Below, one piece after another: positions 1-7,530 of a stretch of DNA of 8,609 nt. The notes beneath the pieces were generated by a model, which saw nothing but the letters and a program-made list of their open reading frames with translations, did no database searches and was not told the origin of the DNA. Source of the stretch: JBBQBQ01 sp038317685 (GTDB lineage: Bacteria > Desulfobacterota > Desulfuromonadia > Desulfuromonadales > DDH964). The stretch spans positions 1 through 8,609 of the forward strand of contig JBBQBQ010000146.1 in assembly GCA_038317685.1 (NCBI GenBank), read 5' to 3'. The translations under genes were made by a program, and so were the position numbers. How positions within the stretch are numbered: position 1 is the first letter of the stretch; the number at the start of each line of letters is the position of its first letter.

Positions 1-1212
1 GACCTCCTCGGGGACATCCAGTGGCAGTGGGGGGTGCTGACCCTGGTCGTCGGCAGTGCCTCGGCCATCCTCGGCGTCCTCTATGCTCTGATGCAGCACG
101 ATCTCAAGCGACTGCTGGCCTACCACAGTGTGGAGAACCTCGGCATCATCTACATGGGGATCGGTCTGTCGTTCCTCTTCGCCGGCAACGGCCTGCCGGG
201 ACTCGCCGCTCTCGGCCTGGTCGCAGCCCTCTACCACTGCCTCAATCATGCCCTTTTCAAGAGCCTGCTCTTCTTTGGTGCCGGAGCGGTCCTGCAGGGG
301 AGCCGCGAACACGATCTGGAACAGATGGGGGGGCTGCTGCGACGCATGCCGGCGACCGCCGTCTGCTTCCTGATCGGCTGCATCAGCATTTCGGCCCTGC
401 CACCCTTCAACGGCTTCGTCTCCGAATGGCTGACCTTTCAGGCGGCGCTGCAGGGCCCGGCGCTGGGGAGCGGGGTCCTCGGATCGCTGATCCCGGTGGC
501 CGCGGCGGTCCTGGCGCTGACCGGGGCCCTGGCGGCGGCCTGTTTCGTCAAGGTCTTCGGCGTCGCCTTCCTCGGTTTGGGGCGCAGCCGCAAAGTGCGC
601 CGCGCCCGGGAGGCGGCCCCGGGGATGGTCTTTGCCCAGGGTGCGCTGGCGCTTTGCTGCCTCATCTTCGGCATCCTGCCGACCTGGACAGTCGGCGCCC
701 TCGACGCCATCCCCCGGCAACTCCTCGGCCGGGGCCTGCCGGAAGCGACCGCCTCCGGCTGGCTGTGGCTGACGCCGGTGGGCCCGCAGAGTGCTTCCTA
801 TGGGGCGCCCCTGGTCCTCTGCGGCATCGCTCTCGCCTGGCTCCTCGCCTGGTTCTGGACCCATCCCCGCCGCCGGCGGACGCCGGTGCGGGTCGGTCCT
901 CCCTGGGATTGCGGGTTCGGGCCGCTGACGCCGCGGATGCAATACACCGCGACCGCCTTCAGCATGCCGATTCGCCGCATCTTCCAGCATGCCTGGCCGA
1001 TCACCGAAGAGTACCATCCCGGGGGGGCGAAGACCCCTCCCCGCTATCGGCTCCACGTCGGCGACTGGGCCTGGGAGAAATGCTACCTCCCCCTCGGCCG
1101 TCTGCTCATGGCGAGCGCCCGGCGGGTGTCGCTGATCCAGGGGGGGAACATCCGCGCCTATCTCGCCTATTCTTTCTTCACCCTGCTGTTTCTGCTTTGG
1201 GTGATCGTATGA
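1..1212 (+). CDS. hyfB: Hydrogenase-4 subunit B-like proton-channel subunit (NuoL/antiporter family), 5' end missing
   Basis: This is the C-terminal 403 residues of a large membrane subunit of the NuoL/MrpA-like antiporter family; the reading frame is open from base 1, so the start lies upstream of the window. E. coli HyfB has about 670 residues, so roughly 270 are missing. Visible family signatures are HDLKRLLAYHSVENLG (K36 of the fragment), the YHCLNHALFKS helix with H79, H83 and K87 as likely proton-path residues, and LPPFNGFVSEW. The rest is a series of hydrophobic helices, a basic cytoplasmic stretch near residues 280-300, a long HyfB-type C-terminal segment and a final helix. In the complex it should form one of the two ion-translocating arms. 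Its TGA overlaps the ATG of the next gene (ATGA at 1209-1212), which suggests translational coupling. An internal ATG at 91 has no reason to be the start. Family membership is firm; the exact ion moved is unknown. Confidence 0.93.
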   Translation, partial: DLLGDIQWQWGVLTLVVGSASAILGVLYALMQHDLKRLLAYHSVENLGIIYMGIGLSFLFAGNGLPGLAALGLVAALYHCLNHALFKSLLFFGAGAVLQGSREHDLEQMGGLLRRMPATAVCFLIGCISISALPPFNGFVSEWLTFQAALQGPALGSGVLGSLIPVAAAVLALTGALAAACFVKVFGVAFLGLGRSRKVRRAREAAPGMVFAQGALALCCLIFGILPTWTVGALDAIPRQLLGRGLPEATASGWLWLTPVGPQSASYGAPLVLCGIALAWLLAWFWTHPRRRRTPVRVGPPWDCGFGPLTPRMQYTATAFSMPIRRIFQHAWPITEEYHPGGAKTPPRYRLHVGDWAWEKCYLPLGRLLMASARRVSLIQGGNIRAYLAYSFFTLLFLLWVIV

Positions 1213-2153
1213 ACGGCTGGCTTCTCGCCCTGCTGCAGACCGCTTTTTTCGTCGTCGTCGCGCCCCTTCTGGCCGGTTGGGTCAAGACCGTCAAATGCCG
1301 CCTGCAGAACCGGATCGGACCGCCGCCCTGGCAGCCGTACCGGGATCTGGCCAAGCTGTTTCGCAAGGAGGTGGTGGTGGCCGCGCCGGCTTCGCCGATC
1401 TTCCGGATGGCGCCCTACATCGTCTTCAGCGTCACCGTCCTGGCCGGTTCGGTCCTGCCTTTGGTCGCCGTCGGTCTGCCGACCTCGGCCATCGCCGACG
1501 TCATCGTTCTGGTCGGTTTCTTCGCCCTTGGACGGTTTTTTCTGGCCTTGGCCGGGATGGACGTGGGGACCGCCTTCGGCGGCATGGGCTCCTCGCGGGA
1601 AGTGACGGTCGCCTCCGTCGCCGAGCCGGCAATGCTCCTGGCGGTCTTCACCCTGGCGATGAGCGTCGCCAGCACCAATCTTGGGACGATGATCGGCATC
1701 CTCGCTCGCGCGCCCTTCCAACTCCACCCCTCCTTCATCTTCGCCGGCATGGGCCTGGTCCTGGTGACCCTCGCCGAAACCGGGCGCATTCCCGTCGACA
1801 ATCCCGCCACCCACTTGGAACTGACCATGATCCACGAGGCGATGATCCTCGAATACAGCGGCCGCCATCTGGCTCTGATGGAGTGGGCGGCGATGCTCAA
1901 ACTGATGATCTACGGGGTGCTGATCGCCAATCTCTTCTGCCCCTGGGGGGTGGCTCTGAGCTTGACGCCCGGGCCCCTCGCGCTCGGGGTGGCGGCGATC
2001 GTCGCCAAGCTGCTGGTGCTCGGCGCGCTGCTCGCCGCCGGCGAGACGGCGCTGGCCAAAATGCGTCTCTTCCGGGTCCCCCAGTTCCTCGGCCTGGCCT
2101 TCATCCTCTGCCTTTTGGGGATGCTCAGCCACGTGATTCTGGAGGTGCGCTGA
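1209..2153 (+). CDS. hyfC: Hydrogenase-4 subunit C-like membrane anchor (NuoH family)
   Basis: A 314-residue, strongly hydrophobic protein of the NuoH/HyfC/HycD family, which anchors the peripheral redox arm to the membrane arm. Sequence support includes an N-terminal helix (MNGWLLALLQTAFF), the loop KCRLQNRIGPPPWQPYRDL typical of the family, GTAFGGMGSSREVT, and the signature loop ETGRIPVDNPATHLELT with E190 and D197, followed by HEAMILEYSG. In complex I these acidic loops line the route between the quinone cavity and the proton channels. I chose the ATG at 1209 because it overlaps the hyfB stop and gives a standard family N terminus. The same frame is open far upstream (from 21), but that stretch is only an out-of-frame reading of hyfB. 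Length is close to E. coli HyfC (about 320). No subunit resembling HyfD follows, unlike the E. coli hyf order. Confidence 0.95.
   Translation: MNGWLLALLQTAFFVVVAPLLAGWVKTVKCRLQNRIGPPPWQPYRDLAKLFRKEVVVAAPASPIFRMAPYIVFSVTVLAGSVLPLVAVGLPTSAIADVIVLVGFFALGRFFLALAGMDVGTAFGGMGSSREVTVASVAEPAMLLAVFTLAMSVASTNLGTMIGILARAPFQLHPSFIFAGMGLVLVTLAETGRIPVDNPATHLELTMIHEAMILEYSGRHLALMEWAAMLKLMIYGVLIANLFCPWGVALSLTPGPLALGVAAIVAKLLVLGALLAAGETALAKMRLFRVPQFLGLAFILCLLGMLSHVILEVR
2141..2146 (+). promoter_or_regulatory. Ribosome binding site of hyfE
   Basis: GGAGGT lies eight bases before the ATG at 2155 and inside the last codons of hyfC. It fixes the hyfE start at 2155 rather than at the second ATG at 2176. Confidence 0.6.
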
Positions 2154-2154
2154 C

Positions 2155-2835
2155 ATGGCCCTCGCCCAGCTCCCCATGACTGAACAATGGATCCTGACCC
2201 TGGCCGCGCTGATCCTCTTCACCTCCTTCCTCCTGCTGGCCCAGGCCCGGTTGATCACCCTGATCCATACCTTCGCCTGGCAGGGGGTGCTCCTGTGTCT
2301 GGCGACGGTGCTGGTGGCGTCCACCTCCGGCCGCCACCACCTGTTCATCTCTGCGGCGATGACGCTGGTCCTCAAGGTCTTCTTCATCCCCTGGCAGCTG
2401 CGGCGGCTGGTGGTGCGGCTCGACATCCGCCGCGAGGTCGAGACGGTAGGGGGCGGGGCCTCCCTGGTAATGATCGGTGCCGGCGCCCTGACCCTCTTCA
2501 GCTACTATGTGGCGCTGCCGATCCGCGCTCTGTCGCTCCTCGCCACCCGCAACACCATCGCCGTCTCCCTGGCGGTGATCCTGATCGGCATGCTGATGAT
2601 CATCACCCGGCGCAAGGCGGTCGCCCAGGTGATCGGCTTCATGTCGATGGAGAACGGCCTCTTCTTCGCGGCGGTGGTCGCCACTTACGGGATGCCGATG
2701 GTGGTGGAACTGGGCGTCGCCTTCGACGTCCTGGTGGCGGCGATCCTCTTCGGCATCTTCTTCTTCCATATCCGCGCCGGAATCGGCAGCCTTGACGTCG
2801 ACCGCCTCAACCGCCTGCGGGAGGGCGACAAGTGA
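2155..2835 (+). CDS. hyfE: Hydrogenase-4 subunit E-like membrane protein (NuoK-like C-terminal half)
   Basis: A 226-residue integral membrane protein resembling HyfE (216 residues in E. coli). It has about six or seven hydrophobic helices. The first half carries LITLIHTFAWQGVLL and a conserved HHLFISAAMTLVLKVFFIPW stretch. The second half resembles NuoK: GFMSMENGLFFA with E166, then VVELGVAFDVL with E185 and D191. E166 and E185 correspond by position to the two buried glutamates of NuoK that are part of its proton path; that match is by eye. It ends in a polar tail with several acidic and basic residues. The gene starts one base after the hyfC stop, with its own Shine-Dalgarno, and its TGA overlaps the GTG start of hyfF. 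It should sit in the membrane arm between the NuoH-like subunit and the antiporter-like subunits. Confidence 0.93.
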   Translation: MALAQLPMTEQWILTLAALILFTSFLLLAQARLITLIHTFAWQGVLLCLATVLVASTSGRHHLFISAAMTLVLKVFFIPWQLRRLVVRLDIRREVETVGGGASLVMIGAGALTLFSYYVALPIRALSLLATRNTIAVSLAVILIGMLMIITRRKAVAQVIGFMSMENGLFFAAVVATYGMPMVVELGVAFDVLVAAILFGIFFFHIRAGIGSLDVDRLNRLREGDK

Positions 2836-4298
2836 CGGCCCTCTATCTGACCCTGCTCTTCCCCCTCGCGGGCACCCTGCTGCTGGCGGTGATCGGCCAC
2901 TGGCGCCGGGCCGGGATGGTCAATACCCTCATCACCGTGGCGACCTTCGCCTGTGCGGTGCGGCTCGCCCTCGAGGTCTTCAACCGTGGGCCGCTGCTCT
3001 CGCCGGGGAAGATGTTCTACGTCGATGCCTTCAACGTCTACCTGATTCTCCTCAACACCCTGGTGGGGATGACGACCGCGATCTTCTCCGACCCCTACAT
3101 GGCCCACGAGGTCGCCATCGGGCGGGTCGACGACGGCCGCATGCGCCTTTACCATGCGATGTTCCAGGGGTTTCTGCTGACCATGCTGGTCGCCCTGTCG
3201 ACCAACAACCTGGGCCTGCTGTGGGTGGCGGTGGAGGGGGTGACGCTGGCAACGGTCCTCCTCGTCAGCCTTTACCGCACCCCCGAATCGATCGAGGCCG
3301 GCTGGAAGTATTTCATCCTCTGCGGGGTCGGCATCGCCCAGGCACTGTTCGGCACGGTCCTGATCTACTTCGCCGCCGAGCGCATCCTCCCGGGGAGCGA
3401 CGAATCACTCCTCTGGAGCGTCCTCTACAGCCGCGCTTCGGAACTGGAGCCGACGGTCCTCTCCCTCGCCTTCGTCTTCCTGCTGGTCGGCTACGGCACC
3501 AAAGTCGGTCTGGTGCCGCTCCACAACTGGCTCCCCGACGCCCATTCCGAGGGGCCGACGCCGATGTCGGCGATCCTCTCCGGGCTCCTGTTGAACATCG
3601 CCCTCTACGCCCTGGTGCGCTTCAAGATGCTGATCGACCCGGCCCTCCCCGGCGGCCTGCCGGGGAAGATGATGATGGGCTTCGGTCTCCTCTCCTTCAC
3701 CGTCGCCGCCCTCCTCCTCCATCGTCAGCGCGACGTCAAGCGCCTCTTCAGTTACTCGTCCATCGAGCACATGGGGCTGATGACCTTCGCCTTCGGCCTC
3801 GGCGGGCCGCTGGCCACCTTCGGCGCCCTCCTGCACATGATCGTCCACTCGCTCACCAAGTCGGCCCTCTTCGTCACCGTCGGCCACGTCGCCCATGTCG
3901 CCGGCACCCAGTCGATGGACAAGATCCGCGGCCTGATCCACACCCAACCGCTGCTCGGCTGGACCTTCCTGATCGGCACCGTGGCCATCGCCGGCTTCCC
4001 CCCCTTCGGCATCTTCACCAGCGAGTTCCTGCTCTTCACCGCCACCATGAAGGCCACCCCCTGGCTGGTGATCCCGCTTTTGGTCGGCCTCTGCATCGCC
4101 TTCGCCGGGCTTTTCCGCCACCTGCAGCTGATGGTCTATGGTGATCCGCCGGCCGGACAGACCCCGGTCGTCGCCAACATCTGGCCGGTCATCCTCCATC
4201 TGGCACTGGTCCTCTGGCTTGGGGTGGCGATCCCCGACGTGCTGGTGCGCTGGCTCGACCAGGCCACGATTCTGGTGGTCGGCAAGGGGGTCTTATGA
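2832..4298 (+). CDS. hyfF: Hydrogenase-4 subunit F-like proton-channel subunit (NuoN/NuoM antiporter family)
   Basis: A 488-residue antiporter-like subunit, close in size to HyfF (about 525) and smaller than HyfB because it lacks the long C-terminal extension. The expected channel residues are visible: a glutamate in the helix WVAVEGVTLATV (E135), a lysine in GYGTKVGLVPLHNWLPDAH (K224, with H231 close by), DVKRLFSYSSIEHMG, and HMIVHSLTKSALFV. PPFGIFTSEFLLF marks the later broken helix. Together these form the two half-channels used for proton (or sodium) transfer in complex I relatives. The start is GTG at 2832, overlapping the hyfE stop as GTGA; the residues that follow (TALYLTLLFPLAGTLL) form a normal first helix. 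The stop overlaps the hyfG start as ATGA at 4295-4298. It is the second and last antiporter-like subunit visible in this operon. Confidence 0.95.
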   Translation: MTALYLTLLFPLAGTLLLAVIGHWRRAGMVNTLITVATFACAVRLALEVFNRGPLLSPGKMFYVDAFNVYLILLNTLVGMTTAIFSDPYMAHEVAIGRVDDGRMRLYHAMFQGFLLTMLVALSTNNLGLLWVAVEGVTLATVLLVSLYRTPESIEAGWKYFILCGVGIAQALFGTVLIYFAAERILPGSDESLLWSVLYSRASELEPTVLSLAFVFLLVGYGTKVGLVPLHNWLPDAHSEGPTPMSAILSGLLLNIALYALVRFKMLIDPALPGGLPGKMMMGFGLLSFTVAALLLHRQRDVKRLFSYSSIEHMGLMTFAFGLGGPLATFGALLHMIVHSLTKSALFVTVGHVAHVAGTQSMDKIRGLIHTQPLLGWTFLIGTVAIAGFPPFGIFTSEFLLFTATMKATPWLVIPLLVGLCIAFAGLFRHLQLMVYGDPPAGQTPVVANIWPVILHLALVLWLGVAIPDVLVRWLDQATILVVGKGVL

Positions 4299-5896
4299 GC
4301 CGCCAGGAACCGCGGGTCCGTCCCGCCCGAAGCGCCGATCTTCCCGCTCTGCTGGCCGCCGCCGGCATCGTCGCCGCCCCCGGGAGCGGGCCGGCCGGGC
4401 CGGCTCCGCTGCTGGATCTCGACCCGGCCGACTGGGGACGGGCGGCCGCCGTCGCGGCGGGAGCCGGGCTGCGCTTTGCCGCGATCTGGGGGGAACACCT
4501 GCCGCCGCAGCTGACCGTGACGACCCTTCTGGCCGGAGGGGACGGCCATCTGCTGCTGCGCACGGTCCTCCCCGATTCGGCGCCGCAACTCCTCTCGCAA
4601 GCGGCCTTTTTCCCCGCGGCCGACCGCCTTGAGCGCCACCTGCAGGACCTTTTCGGAGTGCGCTATGTCGACCACCCCGACGGCCGCCGCTGGACCCGCC
4701 ATCAGGCCTGGCCGGGGGGAACCTATCCGCTGCGTCGGGGCGTACCCCTGGCCGGGGCTCCGCCGCTGCAGACCCCCCCCGACAGCGCCTACCCTTTCCT
4801 CGCCGTCACCGGGTCCGGGGTCTACGAAATCCCCGTCGGGCCGGTCCATGCCGGGATCATCGAGCCGGGGCACTTCCGCTTCCAGGCCGTCGGGGAGGAC
4901 GTTCTGCGCCTCGAAGCCCACCTCGGCTACGTCCACAAGGGGATCGAAAAGCTGGCCGAAGGGCGCGATCTCGACGGCCTTTCGCGCCTTGCCGGCCGGG
5001 TCTCCGGCGACAGCAGCGTCGCCCACGCCTGGGCCGCCTGCCAGGCCGCGGAGCGCGCCCTCGGCGTCGCCGTCCCCTCCCGGGCGCTGGCCTTGCGGGG
5101 GATCTTCGCCGAACGGGAGCGGATCGCCAACCACCTCGGCGACATCGGCGCCATCTGCAACGACGTCGGCTTTTCCTTCGCCCAGGTCCAGATGACCCGC
5201 CTGCGGGAACTCTGGCAGCGCCGTAGCGCCGCCGTCTTCGGCCATCGCCTGCTGATGGACCGGATCGTCCCCGGGGGGGTGGCGGTCGACCTGCCGCCGG
5301 ACCAGATCGCCCCGCTGCGGGACGAAGCAAGGTCCTTCCAGGACGAGGTGGGGATGCTGCTGCCGCTGCTGCTTGAATATCCCTCCCTCCAGGACCGCCT
5401 GCGGGAGACCGGGGTGCTGACCCCGGCCGCCGCCGAGCGCCTCGGGGTCCTCGGCTATCTGGGACGGGCCAGCAACCTCCAGGACGATTTGCGCCGCGAT
5501 GCCCCTTATCCCCCCTACGACCGGCTGCGGGTCGAGGTCCCGGCCTACCTCGACGGGGACGTCGCGAAGCGGGTGCGGGTGCGCGGCGAGGAGATAATCG
5601 TCTCCCTGGGGCTGATCGACAGCCTGCTGGTGACGCTGCCGGCGGGGGCGGTCAGGGCCGAACTGCCGAAGCCCAAGGGGGAATGCGCCGGGCTCGGCCT
5701 GGTGGAAGGGTGGCGCGGCGAGACCGTCGCATTCGTCCGTCTCGGCGAAGACGGCCGGGTGCTGCGCTACTTCCCCCGCGACCCGAGCTGGATGTCCTGG
5801 CCGGCGCTGGAAGTCCTCATCCATGGGAATATCGTCCCCGACTTTCCGGTCTGCAACAAGTCGGTGAACGGGTCCTATTCCGGGGTCGATCTGTGA
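4295..5896 (+). CDS. hyfG: Ehr-type hydrogenase-4 large-subunit-like protein (NuoC-NuoD fusion) without Ni-Fe ligands
   Basis: A 533-residue peripheral subunit. Residues about 50-150 form a NuoC/30-kDa-like domain, and residues about 175-533 form the NuoD/[NiFe] large-subunit domain, beginning around EIPVGPVHAGIIEPGHF. This fused layout is that of HyfG and HycE. In true group 4 hydrogenases the L1 motif is R-V-C-G-I-C-x3-H; here the aligned stretch reads RVSGDSSVAH at residues 235-244, with S237 and S240 replacing both cysteines. The L2 motif D-P-C-x-x-C is here DPSWMS at 496-501, with S498 and S501. All four Ni ligands are absent, so it cannot hold a normal Ni-Fe centre. The remaining cysteines are scattered and do not form a new pair motif. 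About 32 residues follow L2, ending in a conserved-looking NKSVNGSYSGVDL tail. Known relatives are the Ehr complexes of Geobacter. The start overlaps the hyfF stop and is preceded by AAGGGGG. The true substrate is unknown. Confidence 0.93.
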   Translation: MSRQEPRVRPARSADLPALLAAAGIVAAPGSGPAGPAPLLDLDPADWGRAAAVAAGAGLRFAAIWGEHLPPQLTVTTLLAGGDGHLLLRTVLPDSAPQLLSQAAFFPAADRLERHLQDLFGVRYVDHPDGRRWTRHQAWPGGTYPLRRGVPLAGAPPLQTPPDSAYPFLAVTGSGVYEIPVGPVHAGIIEPGHFRFQAVGEDVLRLEAHLGYVHKGIEKLAEGRDLDGLSRLAGRVSGDSSVAHAWAACQAAERALGVAVPSRALALRGIFAERERIANHLGDIGAICNDVGFSFAQVQMTRLRELWQRRSAAVFGHRLLMDRIVPGGVAVDLPPDQIAPLRDEARSFQDEVGMLLPLLLEYPSLQDRLRETGVLTPAAAERLGVLGYLGRASNLQDDLRRDAPYPPYDRLRVEVPAYLDGDVAKRVRVRGEEIIVSLGLIDSLLVTLPAGAVRAELPKPKGECAGLGLVEGWRGETVAFVRLGEDGRVLRYFPRDPSWMSWPALEVLIHGNIVPDFPVCNKSVNGSYSGVDL

Positions 5897-5904
5897 AGGG
5901 AGGG
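5895..5904 (+). promoter_or_regulatory. Ribosome binding site for the GTG start of hyfI
   Basis: GAAGGGAGGG stands a few bases before GTG 5909 in the 12-base gap after hyfG. It supports the GTG start; the first in-frame ATG would remove 47 residues. Confidence 0.6.
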
Positions 5905-5908
5905 TGCC

Positions 5909-6418
5909 GTGCTGAGAATCTTCGATAAAATTGTGCGCACCGGACGGCTGACCGAACCGCTCCCCGCTCCCGATGGGGCCGTCGCCGAGCTTGGCGCCGC
6001 CTGCCAGCGAGAGGTCGCCCGCAGCTTCGGCGGTTCCCTCGCCATCCGCATGGTCGACGCCGGTTCCTGCAACGGCTGCGAACTTGAGATGCACGCCGTC
6101 AACAACCCCTTCTACGACATCGAGCGCTTCGGCATCCACTTTGTCGCCTCCCCGCGCCACGCCGACCTCCTCCTCGTCACCGGCCCGGTCTCCCGCCACA
6201 TGCAGGCGGCCCTGGAGCGGACCTATGCGGCCACCCCCGGTCCCAAGCTGGTGGTGGCGATGGGCGACTGCGGCGCCGACGGCGGTGAATTCGGCGTCTC
6301 CTACGCCAGCTGCGGCGCGGTCGCCAACGTCATCCCCGTCGACGCCGTGATCCGCGGCTGCCCGCCGACCCCGCTGCAGCTTTTGCAGGGGCTGCTGGAG
6401 TTGCTGCAGCGGCGGTGA
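5909..6418 (+). CDS. hyfI: Hydrogenase-4 small-subunit-like iron-sulfur protein (NuoB family)
   Basis: A 169-residue protein of the NuoB/HyfI/HycG family, the peripheral subunit that carries the [4Fe-4S] cluster nearest the large subunit. The cluster ligands are present: C54 and C57 in AGSCNGCELE, C121 in MGDCGADGG and C151 in RGCPPTP. An additional cysteine, C135, lies in SYASCGAV. The spaced C-x-x-C form is that of hydrogenase-type small subunits rather than the adjacent CC of complex I NuoB. The start is GTG, supported by a Shine-Dalgarno; the preceding gap is only 12 bases, so it belongs to the same transcript. In E. coli hyf, the ferredoxin-like hyfH sits between hyfG and hyfI; here nothing intervenes. 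The retained cluster beside a large subunit without a Ni site implies that electrons still pass through this arm, to an unidentified acceptor. It is the last gene of the complex in this window. Confidence 0.95.
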   Translation: MLRIFDKIVRTGRLTEPLPAPDGAVAELGAACQREVARSFGGSLAIRMVDAGSCNGCELEMHAVNNPFYDIERFGIHFVASPRHADLLLVTGPVSRHMQAALERTYAATPGPKLVVAMGDCGADGGEFGVSYASCGAVANVIPVDAVIRGCPPTPLQLLQGLLELLQRR

Positions 6419-6422
6419 GGTC

Positions 6423-6533
6423 TACGATGACGTGCAACTTCCGGAGCGGTTCGGTCTGATTGAAAAGGACGAGAAGGGCCGCGTCAGCGTCCTGTGGGAC
6501 GAGATCGAAACGCGGTTGACCCTGGCGGCGTGA
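6423..6533 (+). pseudogene. Orphan C-terminal coding fragment, unknown family
   Basis: Just after hyfI, in a different frame, an open stretch of 36 codons begins YDDVQLPERFGLIE and ends ETRLTLAA before TGA at 6531. Its composition (charged, protein-like, with good codon use) looks like the tail of a real protein. No good start exists: the only in-frame candidate is GTG at 6432, which would give 34 residues without a well-placed Shine-Dalgarno. Upstream, the frame runs back into hyfI and closes at 6350. An alternative ATG at 6427 has GAGGT in front of it but yields only ten codons in another frame. The likeliest reading is the remaining 3' end of a deleted gene. I do not recognise the family. 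Confidence 0.35.
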
Positions 6534-6569
6534 GGGGCAGGGGAGGTGAAGGGGGCCTGTTCCGGGGAG

Positions 6570-6597
6570 TTGGCCTTTCCTTTAAAACAGATATAAC
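6570..6597 (+). promoter_or_regulatory. Candidate sigma-70 promoter of dinD
   Basis: TTGGCC (6570-6575, four of six to the -35 consensus) is followed after 16 bases by TATAAC (6592-6597, five of six to the -10). A start near 6604 would leave a leader of about 45 bases before dinD. The base composition turns AT-rich here, in contrast to the operon upstream. I found neither an E. coli-type CTGT-N8-ACAG box nor a Geobacter-type GGTT/ACC LexA box overlapping it. Confidence 0.4.
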
Positions 6598-6635
6598 GCT
6601 ACCTTAAGGATGCAAAAACCTTTTCAAAGATTTGT

Positions 6636-6644
6636 GGAGGGGGG
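6636..6644 (+). promoter_or_regulatory. Ribosome binding site of dinD
   Basis: GGAGGGGGG lies about five bases before ATG 6650. It decides for that start over the in-frame TTG at 6632, which has no Shine-Dalgarno and would itself span this site. Confidence 0.6.
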
Positions 6645-6649
6645 ACCGT

Positions 6650-7489
6650 ATGAGCGAAAAACACATCGCCGAGAAACACCACGCCACTTTTGAAAGCATG
6701 CGTCGTCACGACGAGGACGGCAATGAATTCTGGCTGGCCCGTCAGCTGGCCGGGGTACTCGAATATTCGCAGTACCGCCATTTTTTGCCTGTGGTCGAAC
6801 GAGCCAAGGAAGCCTGCATCAACAGTGGCCAGCCGGCGGCAGACCATTTTGAGGACATCCTCACTATGGTCGAAATCGGCTCGGGGGCAAAACGAGGGGT
6901 GCCGGATATCCGACTCTCCCGCTATGCCTGCTATCTCATCGTGCAGAATGCCGATCCGGCCAAGTCGATCATCGCCAACGGGCAGACCTATTTTGCCCTT
7001 CAGACCCGCCGGCAGGAGCTTGCCGATGAGGAACGGTTCGCTCAACTCACCGAGGACGAAAAACGCCTGGCGATTCGTAACGAACCGGCTCAGCACAATA
7101 AGTATCTAGCGGCCGCGGCCAAGGAGTCCGGGGTGGAAACCGGTCTCGATTATGCCGTTTTCCAGGACCATGGTTATCGGGGTTTGTATGGCGGCCTGAC
7201 CGCCAGGGAAATTCATGCCCGCAAGGAATTGAAGAAGAGCCAGAAAATTCTCGACCACATGGGAAGTACCGAACTGGCGGCCAAGCTTTTCCGCGCCACC
7301 CAGACGGAAGAAAAACTCCGGCGTGACCGGATTCGCGGGAAACAACAGGCCAACCAGACCCACTTCGAGGTCGGGCAAAAAGTCCGCCAGACAATCAAGG
7401 ATCTGGGCGGAACCATGCCCGAGGCACTGCCGAAACCGGAACAGAGTATCAAGCAGATTGAGAGAACGAAGAAGAAACTGGAGAAATAG
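6650..7489 (+). CDS. dinD: DNA damage-inducible protein D (BRO-N domain)
   Basis: A 279-residue soluble protein, about the length of E. coli DinD (274). The N-terminal half, about residues 10-115, is a BRO-N-like domain. It includes ATFESMRRHDEDGNEFW, LARQLAGVLEYSQYRHFLPV and the strongly DinD-like stretch VPDIRLSRYACYLIVQNADP. The middle part has ANGQTYFALQTRRQEL and a repeated-looking GLDYAVFQDHGYRGLYGG. The last 80 residues are charged and helical, ending in a lysine-rich tail (IKQIERTKKKLEK). E. coli DinD is SOS-induced and has been reported to interfere with RecA filaments; that role is assumed here only by family. It is separated from the Ehr operon by 231 bases, has its own candidate promoter and is visibly less GC-rich, which fits horizontal acquisition. 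There is no obvious LexA site, so SOS control is not shown. Confidence 0.9.
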   Translation: MSEKHIAEKHHATFESMRRHDEDGNEFWLARQLAGVLEYSQYRHFLPVVERAKEACINSGQPAADHFEDILTMVEIGSGAKRGVPDIRLSRYACYLIVQNADPAKSIIANGQTYFALQTRRQELADEERFAQLTEDEKRLAIRNEPAQHNKYLAAAAKESGVETGLDYAVFQDHGYRGLYGGLTAREIHARKELKKSQKILDHMGSTELAAKLFRATQTEEKLRRDRIRGKQQANQTHFEVGQKVRQTIKDLGGTMPEALPKPEQSIKQIERTKKKLEK

Positions 7490-7530
7490 AAGTGAAGGGC
7501 GGCGGAAATATGATCTTAAAAGGCCGTATG

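Noticed and set aside
21..1208. Long open frame upstream of and in frame with hyfC, suggesting a 710-residue fusion
   Set aside because: It is arginine-, proline- and glycine-rich sequence read out of frame across hyfB, whose own frame has clear antiporter motifs.
4295..5896. Functional group 4 [NiFe]-hydrogenase catalytic subunit
   Set aside because: Both Cys pairs needed to bind Ni-Fe are serines, so hydrogenase activity is not supported.
4136..6199. 687-codon open frame on the minus strand across hyfG and hyfI
   Set aside because: A high-GC shadow: the plus strand carries conserved motifs throughout, and the minus-strand product has no recognisable domain.
6554..6585. Intrinsic terminator after hyfI formed by GGCC/GGCC
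   Set aside because: Only four base pairs are Watson-Crick, extension needs consecutive G-T pairs, and the following sequence is not a clear T-run.
6557..6590. SOS/LexA box (CTGT ... ACAG) before dinD
   Set aside because: The half-sites are 26 bases apart instead of eight, and no Geobacter-type GGTT/ACC LexA pattern is present either.
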